Shown here piece by piece: positions 28,301 to 36,628 of a stretch of 64,000 nucleotides of DNA (the first letter of the stretch is position 1; the number at the start of each line of letters is the position of its first letter). The translations under genes and the position numbers were made by a program. Origin of the DNA: Halomonas rhizosphaerae (lineage in GTDB: Bacteria > Pseudomonadota > Gammaproteobacteria > Pseudomonadales > Halomonadaceae); contig NZ_JASCQP010000046.1 in the NCBI RefSeq assembly GCF_030010555.1, positions 1 to 64,000 of the forward strand, given 5' to 3'. The notes beneath the pieces were generated by a model. That model was not told the DNA's origin, ran no database searches, and saw only the letters and a program-made list of their open reading frames with translations.

Positions 28301-29344
28301 CGCCTCCACCCCGATGACTGGCGCCTCGACCAGCTGGAACCGCACCTGGTGATGAACCTGCGGGTGGTGGACCACCAGGGCCGTACCCTGGGCCAGGGCC
28401 GCGATGCTCGCGAACTGGAGCGCCGCTTCGAGGCCGCCGCGGGGGAGGGCGCCCGAGCCCTGGCCGAGCAGGCCAGCAGCGAAGGCGAGCTCGAGGCCCT
28501 GCCCGAGACGCCATTGCCCGAGTCCCGGGTCACCACCCAGGCCGGCATCCGGGTGGAGGCCTACCCGGCGCTGGTGCCCGCCAAGGAGGCCTTCCGGGTC
28601 GAGCTCTTCGACCATCCCGACAAGGCCCGCGAGGCCCATCGCCGCGGCGTGGTCAGGGCGGCCATGGAGCGCCTGCCCGACCAGGTGCGGGCCATCGAAC
28701 GCCTCAAGGGCCTCGAGACCTGTGCGCTGCTGTTCGCCAGGGTCGGCAGCAAGCGAGAGCTCGTCGAGGACGTGGTGGCAGCGGTGTTCCGCCAGGTGGT
28801 GGCCACCGACCCGCTGCCGCGCTCTCGAAACGAGCTTGAACAGCGCCTCGAGGCACAGCGTGATGCACTGCTGCCCCGGGCGGAGACCCTGGTGACTACG
28901 CTGGAGCAGGCGCTCAAGGGGCACCTGGCCGTGACCAAGGCGCTCAAGGGACAGCTGAACCTGGCCCTGGCGCTGGTCTACAGTGACCTCAAGGCCCAGA
29001 TGCAGCGGCTGGTGCATCCCGGTTTCGTCAGCGAGGCCGGGGAGTGGCTCGAGGAGTACCCCCGCTACATGGAAGCGGCGCTGACCCGCCTGGAGAAGGC
29101 GCCGAGGGAGCGCATGCGCGACCAGATGCACATGCAGGAGGTCCAGGACTTCGAGGCCCGCCTGGCCGCGCGCCGCGAGAGCGAGCGACGCGGCGGCGTG
29201 GAGGACCCGGCGCTGGTGGCGTTCGGCTGGTGGATCGAGGAGCTGCGGGTCTCGCTCTTCGCCCAGCAGCTGGGCACGAAGTTCCCGGTCTCCACCAAGC
29301 GCCTCGAGAAGCGCTGGACAGAACTCACAGGGAGACACGCATGA
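25313..29344 (+). CDS. hrpA: DEAH-box ATP-dependent RNA helicase HrpA
   Basis: Helicase of 1343 residues by this start; E. coli HrpA has 1300. Motif I GETGSGKTTQ, motif II DEAHERSLN, the SAT motif (TSATID) and the QRKGRCGR motif VI are all present. The long C-terminal HrpA domain follows (DUF3418). HrpA rescues stalled ribosomes and processes some mRNAs. The frame is open to 25196, but that extension would translate through the hairpin at 25243-25279, so the GTG at 25313 was chosen. It overlaps the FabH-like gene by four bases. Confidence 0.9.
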   Translation: MTAETRQAPAANVQHAAELDALTRDLADALRRDVPTLDKRLRGLRRRLREGKPVDRGLAEVRRALERSRQQVERRRARPVTLEYPPSLPVAERREDILEALREHQVVVVAGETGSGKTTQLPKLCLELGLGRRGLIGHTQPRRLAARSVASRLAEELQVPLGEQVGYQVRFTDQSSDDTLIKLMTDGILLAETRHDPDLMGYEAIIIDEAHERSLNIDFLLGYLKRLTARRPDLKVIITSATIDVARFAEHFGRPDDQGRVRPAPVVEVSGRTYPVEVRYRPLVRDDDDEEDRTLQEGILHAVEEIEQVERDQRWFHGPRDILVFLPGEREIRETADTLRRADLTGTEILPLYARLSNAEQNRVFAPHAGRRIVLSTNVAETSLTVPGIRYVIDPGLVRLSRYSYKAKIQRLPVEPVSQASANQRKGRCGRVAEGVCIRLYDEEDFLARPAFTDPEIRRTNLASVILSMLSLKLGDIEAFPFVDPPDSRFVTDGFRLLFELGAVDGNSRLTPLGRKLARLPIDPRLARMVLAGAEQGGLREVLIVVAGLAVQDPRDRPADKRQAADQAHRRWQDPDSDFVALLNLWNGFEAAREALSGNRLRRWCKEHYLNYLRLREWHDTFRQLRQLLRDMEIEVPPPAPRPAADEPDRDDKARQEARRESAVALHQALLTGLLSHLGLATENREYLGARNRKFVIHPGSGLAKKSPKWLMAFELVETSRLFARTVARIEPQWIEPLAGHLVKRAYAEPHWEKKRAQVVATEQVTLFGLPIVAGRKVHFGPIDPAQSRELFIRRALVEGEFKTRGAFFAHNRALVEEVEDLEDRARKRDILVDEETLFAFYDERIPEEIVNGKGFEAWRRKAERENPDILKFDRAALLAREAGEVTEADYPDELVLGGVRYPLSYHFEPGAADDGVTLTVPAAMLPQLPLARLEWLVPGLLREKCIALMKSLPKAVRRQVVPIPDWVDAALETMTPDDVPLTEALGEFLRRRTGVRLHPDDWRLDQLEPHLVMNLRVVDHQGRTLGQGRDARELERRFEAAAGEGARALAEQASSEGELEALPETPLPESRVTTQAGIRVEAYPALVPAKEAFRVELFDHPDKAREAHRRGVVRAAMERLPDQVRAIERLKGLETCALLFARVGSKRELVEDVVAAVFRQVVATDPLPRSRNELEQRLEAQRDALLPRAETLVTTLEQALKGHLAVTKALKGQLNLALALVYSDLKAQMQRLVHPGFVSEAGEWLEEYPRYMEAALTRLEKAPRERMRDQMHMQEVQDFEARLAARRESERRGGVEDPALVAFGWWIEELRVSLFAQQLGTKFPVSTKRLEKRWTELTGRHA

Positions 29345-30462
29345 GCCAAGTGGTGATCACCGGCACGGGGCTCTTCACCCCGCCGCACGCCATCGACAAC
29401 GCGGCCCTGGTGGCCTCGTTCAACGCCTGGGTGGACGCCGAGAACGCGCGCCATGCCGACGCCATCGCCGCCGGTGAGCGTGAGCCACTGCCGCACTCCA
29501 GTACCGAGTTCATCGTCAAGGCCTCGGGCATCCACAGCCGTTACGTGCTCGATGCCGAGGGTATCCTCGATCCCGCGCGGATGCGTCCCCGGCTGCCGCA
29601 GCGCGGCAATGACGTGCCCTCCCTCCAGTGCGAGATGGGCCTGGCCGCGTCGCGCGACGCCCTCGATGCGGCGGGCGTCGAGGCCACGGATATCGAGCTG
29701 GTCATCGTCGCCTGTTCCAACCTGGAGCGGCCCTATCCGGCCGTCGCGGTGGAACTCCAGGATGCGCTCGGTGCGGGCGGCTACGCCTTCGACATGAACG
29801 TCGCCTGCAGCTCGGCGACCTTTGCCATCGAGACCGCCGCCAATGCCATTCGCGCCGGCAGCGTCAAGCGTGCACTGGTGGTCGACCCGGAGATCTGCTC
29901 GGCGCACCTCAACTTCCGGGATCGCGACAGCCACTTCATCTTCGGTGATGCCTGCACCGCCATCGTGCTGGAGAGCGAGGAGGTGGCCACGGCCGAGGAA
30001 CGCTTCGAGATCCTCGGCACGCGCCTGGTGACGCGCTTCTCGAACGCCATCCGCAACAACGCCGGCTTCCTCAACCGGGTCACCGACAGCGACCCGCAGG
30101 CCATCGACAAGCTCTTCGTCCAGGAGGGCCGGCGGGTCTTCAAGGAGGTCTGTCCGCTGGTGGCCGCGCTGATCACCGATCACCTGGCGAGCCTCGAGCT
30201 TACCGGCGGCGACCTGTCGCGACTCTGGCTGCACCAGGCCAACCGCCACATGAACGACCTCATCGCCCGGCGCGTGCTGGGCCATGATCCGAGCTCCGAA
30301 CAGGCGCCGATCATCCTCGATCGCTACGCCAACACCAGCTCGGCGGGCTCGATCATCGCCTTCCACCTGCATCGGGACGACCTGCCACGCGGCGCACTCG
30401 GGGTGGTCTGTTCCTTCGGCGCGGGATACAGTGCCGGCAGTGTGGTGGTGCGTCGCCAATGA
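29341..30462 (+). CDS. Beta-ketoacyl-ACP synthase III-like enzyme
   Basis: FabH-type condensing enzyme of 373 residues, about 50 longer than E. coli FabH. The Cys-His-Asn triad is complete: Cys156 in NVACSSATF, His in LHQANRH and Asn in YANTSSAG. It resembles the Pseudomonas PA3286 group, reported to channel medium-chain acyl-CoA from beta-oxidation into fatty acid synthesis. The extra N-terminal residues also fit that group. It is coupled to hrpA by ATGA, and the next gene (mlaA) is within 40 bases. Housekeeping fabH itself would be expected elsewhere. Confidence 0.8.
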   Translation: MSQVVITGTGLFTPPHAIDNAALVASFNAWVDAENARHADAIAAGEREPLPHSSTEFIVKASGIHSRYVLDAEGILDPARMRPRLPQRGNDVPSLQCEMGLAASRDALDAAGVEATDIELVIVACSNLERPYPAVAVELQDALGAGGYAFDMNVACSSATFAIETAANAIRAGSVKRALVVDPEICSAHLNFRDRDSHFIFGDACTAIVLESEEVATAEERFEILGTRLVTRFSNAIRNNAGFLNRVTDSDPQAIDKLFVQEGRRVFKEVCPLVAALITDHLASLELTGGDLSRLWLHQANRHMNDLIARRVLGHDPSSEQAPIILDRYANTSSAGSIIAFHLHRDDLPRGALGVVCSFGAGYSAGSVVVRRQ

Positions 30463-30500
30463 GCGTCATGACAGGGAACCGCTGGGAGGCGAGCAAGCCG

Positions 30501-31268
30501 ATGAAACAGGGTCTGACGAGATGGGTCGGGCGCGGGGCGCTGGCGTTGTTGCTGGTGGCCACCGCAGGATGCGCCTCCAGCGGCGAGGTGCGCGAGCGAA
30601 ACCCCGATGACCCCTGGGAGGGGTTCAACCGCAAGGTGTTCGCCTTCAACGACGTGGTCGACCGCTACGCGCTCAAGCCGCTCGCCCGGGGCTATCGCTT
30701 CATCACCCCGGACCCGGTGGAGACCGGCGTCGGCAATTTCTTCTCCAACCTGGGGGAGCCGCGCACCGCGCTCAACAGCCTGCTGCAGGGCAAGGGCACC
30801 AATGCCAGCGTGGCCACCGGTCGCTTCCTGATCAACAGCACGGTCGGCATCGGCGGGCTGTTCGATGTCGCCTCGCGGATGGAGGTCACCGGGCGCGAGG
30901 AGGACTTCGGCCAGACGCTCGGTACCTGGGGCGTGGGAGAAGGGGCCTACCTGGTGCTGCCGCTGCTCGGCCCGAGCACGGTGCGCGATACCGCCGGCCT
31001 GCCGGTGGACATGTACACCTATCCGACCACCTACGTGGAGGATGACGAGGTGCGCATGAGCCTCACCGCCCTGAGGGTGATCGATGCCCGGGCCGGGCTG
31101 CTCGACCAGGAGGCGCTGATCCGCGGCGACCGCTACAGCTTCATCCGCGATACCTGGCTGCAGCAGCGCCGCTTCGAGGTCAGCGATGGTGAACAGGGCG
31201 AGGATCCCTTCGCCAGCGAGGAGTTCGACTTCGATGATGCCGACTTCGATGACGCCTTCGCCGAATGA
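30501..31268 (+). CDS. mlaA: MlaA (VacJ) outer-membrane phospholipid-trafficking lipoprotein
   Basis: Lipoprotein of 255 residues. A type II signal peptide ends at Cys24 (VATAGC). The MlaA core then begins with DPWEGFNRKVFAFND and contains GRFLINSTVGIGGLFD. It removes mislocalised phospholipid from the outer leaflet of the outer membrane and hands it to MlaC. The tail is very acidic (FDFDDADFDDAF). The ATG at 30501 gives a proper signal peptide; an upstream ATG at 30459 overlapping the FabH stop would add 14 polar residues. Confidence 0.9.
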   Translation: MKQGLTRWVGRGALALLLVATAGCASSGEVRERNPDDPWEGFNRKVFAFNDVVDRYALKPLARGYRFITPDPVETGVGNFFSNLGEPRTALNSLLQGKGTNASVATGRFLINSTVGIGGLFDVASRMEVTGREEDFGQTLGTWGVGEGAYLVLPLLGPSTVRDTAGLPVDMYTYPTTYVEDDEVRMSLTALRVIDARAGLLDQEALIRGDRYSFIRDTWLQQRRFEVSDGEQGEDPFASEEFDFDDADFDDAFAE

Positions 31269-31280
31269 GGCCATGACAGC

Positions 31281-32495
31281 ATGCCACCAGCCAAGCAACT
31301 GATCGGGGTGATCGACGTACCGGGGCCGGAGCGCGATGCCCTGGCCGAGACCATCGCCCGTGACGGCCTGGCGGTGTATGCCGCCGACAGCATCGAGGGA
31401 CTCCCCCCGGACACTGCCCTTATCGTGGCCCATGCCAGGGCGGTGCCCCGCGGCGAGTGGACGCGGCTCGCCGAACGCCTGCCGACGCTGGTGGTCAGTG
31501 ACGAGCGCCAGGATGCCGACCTGCTGCGCGCTGTCGATGCCGGCCTGGTGGACTACATCATCGACCCGCTGCGCCATGGGTCCCTGCTGCGGCGAATGAT
31601 CGGCAAGGCCATCGAGGTCCATCGCCTGGCCGCGGAACGGGAGCATGACCGCGCTCGCCTGGCCCAGCTCAACGAGGACCTGGAGGAGCTCAACGAGAGC
31701 CTCGAGACCCACCTGGCGATGCTGCGCCTCGATCAGCAGGCCGGCGGGCAGATCCAGCGCAAGCTGCTGCCGCCGAGGCCGCAGACCCTGAACGATGTCA
31801 CGTTCGACTACTGGCTGGCGCCTTCGCTCTACCTCTCCGGGGATTTCCTCGATTTCCAGGCCTTCAATGAGCGCTACAGCCTGTTCTATTTTGCCGATGT
31901 CTCGGGGCACGGCGCGTCCTCGGCCTTCGTCACCGTGCTGCTGAAGTATCTCTCCAATCACTGGCAGCACGAGTGGGACGGCGAGGATCCCGAAGATCTG
32001 GCGCCACGCTGGCTGGCGGCGCTCAACCGCGAACTGCTGGATGCCGGCATCGGCAAGCATGCGACCCTCTTCGTCGGGGTCATTGACCATCAACGTCGTT
32101 ATCTCCACTATTCGCTGGGCGCTCAGTTGCCCATGCCCCTGCTGGTGACCGACGGGGAGGTGACGCCGCTGCCCGGTGAGGGCATGCCGGTCGGTCTCTT
32201 TCCGGGAGTCGACTATCCGCGGCTGGGCTGCGAGCTGCCGGAGAACTTCCGGTTGTGGCTGTGTTCGGATGGAATATTGGAGTGTCTGCCGGGCGACACG
32301 CTTGATCTACGGCTCAGGGAACTCGAGCGGCGGGTCCTGGACAGCGAGACGCTGGAGGACCTACGTGGCAGTCTTGCACTGGGCGCATTGGCGGACGATG
32401 ATGAAAGCGTCGCCGAGAGCGCCCCGGGGCACGAGGAACTGCCAGACGACCTGACGATCATGATGGTGAGCGGATTTGGCAATGATAAATCATGA
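31281..32495 (+). CDS. hsbR: HsbR-like PP2C phosphatase response regulator
   Basis: Protein of 404 residues. An N-terminal receiver-like domain (about 1-115) and a coiled coil (about 115-150) precede a PP2C/SpoIIE phosphatase domain. The phosphatase motifs are complete: SGDFLDF, ADVSGHG, SDGILE and LPDDLT. The receiver lacks the phosphate-accepting Asp at the expected end of strand 3 (ALIVAHAR), so it is probably not switched by phosphorylation. In Pseudomonas, HsbR dephosphorylates the anti-sigma antagonist HsbA. Here hsbA overlaps it by 14 bases, which supports the name. No partner kinase or anti-sigma gene is adjacent. Confidence 0.75.
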   Translation: MPPAKQLIGVIDVPGPERDALAETIARDGLAVYAADSIEGLPPDTALIVAHARAVPRGEWTRLAERLPTLVVSDERQDADLLRAVDAGLVDYIIDPLRHGSLLRRMIGKAIEVHRLAAEREHDRARLAQLNEDLEELNESLETHLAMLRLDQQAGGQIQRKLLPPRPQTLNDVTFDYWLAPSLYLSGDFLDFQAFNERYSLFYFADVSGHGASSAFVTVLLKYLSNHWQHEWDGEDPEDLAPRWLAALNRELLDAGIGKHATLFVGVIDHQRRYLHYSLGAQLPMPLLVTDGEVTPLPGEGMPVGLFPGVDYPRLGCELPENFRLWLCSDGILECLPGDTLDLRLRELERRVLDSETLEDLRGSLALGALADDDESVAESAPGHEELPDDLTIMMVSGFGNDKS

Positions 32496-32991
32496 AGGCC
32501 GCATCAAGGCGGCGTTCGATTCCGGGGTCTTCGTCCTGAAGCTGTGCGGGGACGTGCGCCTGACGCTCTGTGCCACCCTGGACCGCCAGGCCACGCAGCT
32601 GGCCGAGACCCCGGGCCTCGAGACGCTGATCATCGACCTGCGCGATACCACCAACGTGGATTCCACCGCCCTGGGCTTTCTCGCCAAGGTGGCGATGGCG
32701 GTGCAGGGGCGTGTCACCGAGCGACCGACCATCATCGCCGACAATCCGGATGTCCGGCGGATGCTCGACGTCATGGGATTCTCGCGCATTTTCACCCTGG
32801 TGGAGACACCGATCACCGAGACCTGTGAGCTCTGCGACCTCCCCGAGGTTCCCACCGACGTCGAAGAGACCCGCCGGCGGGTTCTCGAGGCGCACCGCAT
32901 ACTGATGCGCCTGAACGAGCATAATCGCGAGGAGTTCCAGCCGCTCGTCGAGATGCTCGAGGCCCAGGAGGCCGCCTCGCACGACCACTGA
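32482..32991 (+). CDS. hsbA: HsbA-like anti-sigma factor antagonist (STAS)
   Basis: STAS-domain protein of 169 residues. The conserved phosphorylatable Ser sits in NVDSTALGF (about residue 56). Such proteins bind anti-sigma factors in one phosphorylation state and release them in the other. In Pseudomonas HsbA binds FlgM or the diguanylate cyclase HsbD and so links motility and biofilm choice. The tail beyond residue 110, with a CELCDLPEV segment, is longer than in SpoIIAA. The ATG at 32482 overlaps hsbR, and a TTG two codons earlier is also possible. Confidence 0.75.
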   Translation: MINHEGRIKAAFDSGVFVLKLCGDVRLTLCATLDRQATQLAETPGLETLIIDLRDTTNVDSTALGFLAKVAMAVQGRVTERPTIIADNPDVRRMLDVMGFSRIFTLVETPITETCELCDLPEVPTDVEETRRRVLEAHRILMRLNEHNREEFQPLVEMLEAQEAASHDH

Positions 32992-33016
32992 CCGGGGCCT
33001 CGCCGGTGCCGGTCCG

Positions 33017-33955
33017 TCAGCCCTTCCGAAGTTCTCCCAGCAGCGCCTCCAGCTTGCGCTGGTCGGCCATGAACTTGCGGATGCCCTCCGCCAGCTTCTC
33101 GGTGGCCATGGCATCCTCGTTCATCTCCCAGCGGAACTCCGCCTCGTCCTGGGGCTCCGGGGCGCCGGTCTCGGCATCCAGCGGCGTGAGCCGACGCTCC
33201 AGGTTGCCGGTGGTGCCGGCCAGCTCTTCCAGCAGCTTGGGCGAGATGGTCAGGCGGTCACAGCCGGCCAGGGCGATGATCTCGCCGGCGTTGCGGAAGC
33301 TCGCGCCCATCACGATGGTGTCGTAGCCATGCCCCTTGAAGTGCTCGTAGATGCGCCTGACGGACTGCACGCCCGGGTCGCGGTCGCCGCTGAAGTCGGC
33401 GTCGGGCTCATGCGCCTTGTGCCAGTCGAGGATCCGGCCGACGAAGGGTGAGACCAGAGTGACGCCGGCATCCGCGCAGGCCCGGGCCTGGGCGAAGCTG
33501 AACAGCAGGGTGAGGTTGGTGTGGATGCCTTCGCGCTCGAGGATCCGGGCGGCACGGATGCCTTCCCAGGTGGCCGCCACCTTGATCAGGATGCGCTCGG
33601 GACCGACGCCGTGTCGCCCGTAGCGCTCGATCAGCGAGCGGGCCCGCGCCAGGGTGGCGTCGGTGTCGAAGGAGAGGCGAGCGCTGACCTCGGTGGAGAC
33701 AAAGCCCGGGATCAGGGCGCTGACTTCGCTGCCGATCTCCACGGCCACCGCGTCCAGCGCATCGTCGATGTCGGTCGCATGGCGGGCAATCTCGGCCAGC
33801 CGCGCACGGCGTGCCTCCTGCTGGGCCGCCTGGAGGATAAGAGACGGGTTGGTGGTGGCATCGGTGGGTTCGAAGCGGCGAATCGCCTCGAGGTCACCGG
33901 TGTCGGCGACCACGGTGGTCATGGTCTTGAGTTGTGAAAGCAGGTCATCTGCCAT
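33017..33955 (-). CDS. tal: Transaldolase
   Basis: Pentose-phosphate enzyme of 312 residues, as in TalB. TTNPSL is near residue 35. The Schiff-base lysine is in ILIKVAATWEG (about residue 134), and the NLTLLFSFAQA strand is intact. It transfers a dihydroxyacetone unit between sugar phosphates in the cytosol. It is convergent with hsbA, with only 25 bases between stops, and divergent from the drug exporter. Confidence 0.95.
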   Translation of the reverse strand: MADDLLSQLKTMTTVVADTGDLEAIRRFEPTDATTNPSLILQAAQQEARRARLAEIARHATDIDDALDAVAVEIGSEVSALIPGFVSTEVSARLSFDTDATLARARSLIERYGRHGVGPERILIKVAATWEGIRAARILEREGIHTNLTLLFSFAQARACADAGVTLVSPFVGRILDWHKAHEPDADFSGDRDPGVQSVRRIYEHFKGHGYDTIVMGASFRNAGEIIALAGCDRLTISPKLLEELAGTTGNLERRLTPLDAETGAPEPQDEAEFRWEMNEDAMATEKLAEGIRKFMADQRKLEALLGELRKG

Positions 33956-34092
33956 GGCGGGATCCCTCCGGTTGTCGTGGGGGTCACTCTAGCAAGGCCA
34001 GGTGGCCGAATATAGACGGCCGAGGCAGGGGCCGGGGTTTCGGGTATCATTAGCCCACTATCTGTTTGACCGGTTCCTGCCATGGAGGTGCC

Positions 34093-35304
34093 TTGACCCT
34101 GAACCCCCGACGCGTGGCGCTGCTGGTGGCCGCCAATACGGCCCTGGCGCCCTTCGCCATCGATGCCTACCTGCCGGCCATGTCGGCGATCGCCGAGCAT
34201 ATCGGCGCGAGCATCCATCACACGGAGCTGTCGCTCTCCACCTTCCTGGCCGGCTTTGCCCTGGGCCAGCTGGTGTTCGGCCCGGTATCCGATCGGGTGG
34301 GGCGAAAGCCGGTGCTTCTGGGTGGGCTGGTGGTCTTCCTGCTGGCCAGCCTGGTGATCACCACCTCGAGTTCGCTGTGGGAGCTGCTGGGCTGGCGCTT
34401 CGTCCAGGCGCTGGGCGGTGGCGCTACCGTCGTCAACTCGGCGGCCATCGTGCGCGACTGTTTCAAGGGCCGGGAAGCCGCCAAGGTGATGTCGACCATG
34501 GCCATCATCATGCTGATGGCGCCACTGGTGGCGCCGGTGGTGGGCAGCGGGCTGCTCTATCTCGCCGACTGGTGGCTGATCTTCGTGTTCCTTGCCGCCT
34601 ATGCCGGTTTCCTGATGTGGCTGCTGGGCACCCGGCTGCCCGAGACGCGACCGCCCGGCCGTTCCGCGGCAACGCCGGCCCGAGTGCTGGCCAACTATGC
34701 CAGCGTGCTTCGAGATCGTCGGGCCATGGGCTTCATCGCCGCCGCCTCGATGTCCTTCGCCGGGCTGTTCGCCTTCGTCACCGCCTCGCCGTTCCTCTAT
34801 CTGGAGCACTTCGGCCTGACGCCGTCGCTCTATCCGCTGGTGTTCGGCGTCAACGTGGTGGTCATGGTGGCCGCCAATCGCCTCAATATCCGCCTGCTGA
34901 GGTGGCGCACCCCCCTGCAGAACCTGCGCCTGGGGCTGGGTATCCAACTGGCCGCCGGAATCGGACTCGCGCTGGTGGTGGCCACCGGGCTCGAGTCGCT
35001 CGCCACCATGGTGCCACTGATCATGCTGTTCGCCGGGACCATCGGCCTGATTGCCCCCAATGCCATCACCTCGCTGCTCGACCGTTTCCACCATATGAGC
35101 GCCACCGCCGCCGCCCTGCAGGGCAGCCTGCAATTCTCCAGCGGCGCCCTGGCCGGGGTGCTGGTCGGCGCCTTCGAGGTGGACAGCGCCTGGCCGATGG
35201 TGGGCACCATGCTCGGCGCCTCGCTGGCGGCCAATCTGGGCATCCGTCTACTGGCGGGGCGAGAGGCCACGCCTGACGCGGCCGCAGACGATAGCGAGTC
35301 CTGA
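34093..35304 (+). CDS. Bcr/CflA-family multidrug MFS exporter
   Basis: Inner-membrane carrier of 403 residues with about twelve helices. The first helix contains the DAYLPAM segment typical of Bcr/CflA, and the motif A loop reads GPVSDRVGRKP. The family exports bicyclomycin, chloramphenicol, sulfonamides or cysteine by proton antiport. The TTG at 34093 is chosen because GGAGGTG lies seven bases before it. An in-frame TTG at 34066 has no ribosome site. It stands alone between transaldolase and pstS. Confidence 0.8.
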   Translation: MTLNPRRVALLVAANTALAPFAIDAYLPAMSAIAEHIGASIHHTELSLSTFLAGFALGQLVFGPVSDRVGRKPVLLGGLVVFLLASLVITTSSSLWELLGWRFVQALGGGATVVNSAAIVRDCFKGREAAKVMSTMAIIMLMAPLVAPVVGSGLLYLADWWLIFVFLAAYAGFLMWLLGTRLPETRPPGRSAATPARVLANYASVLRDRRAMGFIAAASMSFAGLFAFVTASPFLYLEHFGLTPSLYPLVFGVNVVVMVAANRLNIRLLRWRTPLQNLRLGLGIQLAAGIGLALVVATGLESLATMVPLIMLFAGTIGLIAPNAITSLLDRFHHMSATAAALQGSLQFSSGALAGVLVGAFEVDSAWPMVGTMLGASLAANLGIRLLAGREATPDAAADDSES

Positions 35305-35346
35305 GCGTCATCCCGACGCTTTCCCGCGTCGTCCAGCGGAAGAATC

Positions 35347-35364
35347 CTGTCACGCGGGTGTCAT
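35347..35364 (+). promoter_or_regulatory. Pho box, distal copy
   Basis: CTGTCAC-GCGG-GTGTCAT: two seven-base half sites whose starts are 11 bases apart, matching the PhoB box. It lies about 150 bases before pstS within a segment that is repeated 85 bases further on. Confidence 0.65.
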
Positions 35365-35431
35365 CTCCCTGGGGCAGGGTATGCATCGTAGCGGGTGCAT
35401 CCTGCTCGGCAGATGGGAAGCGGCTGTGTGG

Positions 35432-35449
35432 CTGTCATGAAGCTGTCAT
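35432..35449 (+). promoter_or_regulatory. Pho box, proximal copy
   Basis: CTGTCAT-GAAG-CTGTCAT: two perfect half sites with starts 11 bases apart, the textbook PhoB box, 62 bases before pstS. It predicts induction at low phosphate. Confidence 0.85.
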
Positions 35450-35510
35450 CTGTCTGGGGCAAGGTGTCACCCGTGAAGGTTGCACACTGTCCTCATCAGG
35501 AGACCGCTCC

Positions 35511-36524
35511 ATGAATCGCATCCTCAAGACCACTGCTATCGCCGCCGCCGTCATGGGCGTGGCCACCGTGGCCCACGCCCGCGACCAGATCCGTATCGTC
35601 GGTTCCAGCACCGTCTACCCGTTCGCCAGCTATGTGACCGAGGAGTTCGGCGCGGTGACCGAGTATCCGACGCCGGTCATCGAGTCTACCGGCTCTGGCG
35701 GCGGTATCCGCCTGTTCTGTAACGGCGTGGGCGAGGGCACTCCGGACATCTCCAATGCTTCCCGCCGCATCAAGGCCTCCGAGCTGGAGCGCTGCCTCGA
35801 GAACGGCGTGACCGATGTCACCGAGGTCAAGATCGGTTCCGACGGCATCGTCTTCGCCCAGTCCAGCACCAACGAGGCCATCGAGCTGACCCTCGAGCAG
35901 CTGTTCCTGGCCGTGGCGGCCAAGGTGCCGGTCGATGGCGAGCTGGTCGACAACCCCTACACCAACTGGAGCGAGATCGACGCCTCCCTGCCGGATCGCG
36001 AGATCTCCATCTACGGCCCGCCCAGCACCTCCGGTACCCGTGACGCCTTCGAGGAGCTCGCCATGGAAGTCCCGTCGGAGGAAATGGAGGCCTACGGTGG
36101 CGAGGCCTACACTGACATTCGTTCCGACGGCGTCTATATCGATGCCGGCGAGAACGACAACCTGATCGTCCAGCGCCTGAGCGAAGACACCGATGCCTTC
36201 GGCATCTTCGGCTACTCCTTCCTGGTCGAGAATCCCGATACCCTGGTCGGCACCGCCATCGATGGCGTGGAGCCGGAGTCCGAGGCGATCAGCGCCGGGG
36301 ACTACCCGATCGCCCGCTCGCTGTGGTTCTACGTCAAGAACCAGCACGCCGAGGAGGTACCGCCGCTGTACGACTACGTGGACATGTTCGTCTCCGAGAC
36401 CATGATCGGCGAGGGTGGCTATCTGGGTGACCTGGGCCTGATCCCGCTGCCGGAAGCCGAGCGCGAGCAGACCCGTGAAAAGGTTGAAAATCGGGCTAAG
36501 CTCGAGGTCAGCGACCTCAAGTAA
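35511..36524 (+). CDS. pstS: Phosphate-binding protein PstS
   Basis: Periplasmic phosphate receptor of 337 residues. The signal peptide ends at AHA (residue 23). The phosphate loop residues are visible in IVGSSTVYPF, ESTGSGGGI and STSGTRD. It delivers phosphate to PstCAB. The protein is rich in Glu and Asp, as expected for the periplasm of a halophile. The ATG at 35511 follows AGGAGA. Two Pho boxes lie upstream and a stable hairpin follows before pstC. Confidence 0.95.
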   Translation: MNRILKTTAIAAAVMGVATVAHARDQIRIVGSSTVYPFASYVTEEFGAVTEYPTPVIESTGSGGGIRLFCNGVGEGTPDISNASRRIKASELERCLENGVTDVTEVKIGSDGIVFAQSSTNEAIELTLEQLFLAVAAKVPVDGELVDNPYTNWSEIDASLPDREISIYGPPSTSGTRDAFEELAMEVPSEEMEAYGGEAYTDIRSDGVYIDAGENDNLIVQRLSEDTDAFGIFGYSFLVENPDTLVGTAIDGVEPESEAISAGDYPIARSLWFYVKNQHAEEVPPLYDYVDMFVSETMIGEGGYLGDLGLIPLPEAEREQTREKVENRAKLEVSDLK

Positions 36525-36551
36525 CACCCCGTTGGGCACGGACGCCTGATC

Positions 36552-36578
36552 CGGCCGGCAGCCCAAGGCTGCCGGCCG
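36552..36578 (+). terminator. Stable hairpin between pstS and pstC
   Basis: A perfect 12-bp stem (CGGCCGGCAGCC paired with its complement) closes a three-base loop, with no T-run after it. It could stabilise the pstS part of the message or reduce read-through, giving more receptor than permease. Confidence 0.6.
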
Positions 36579-36628
36579 TCGCACGTTCCGGCAGGCACGC
36601 TGCCGTCGTTATCCACCGAGAGAGACCT

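Noticed and set aside
25484..29338. A 1284-codon open frame antisense to hrpA
   Set aside because: Shadow of a GC-rich gene: low-complexity, His/Gln/Gly-rich translation with no family motif, while the sense strand encodes a full helicase.
32992..33016. Terminator between hsbA and transaldolase
   Set aside because: GACCGG/CCGGTC around a 13-base loop is too weak, with no T-run.
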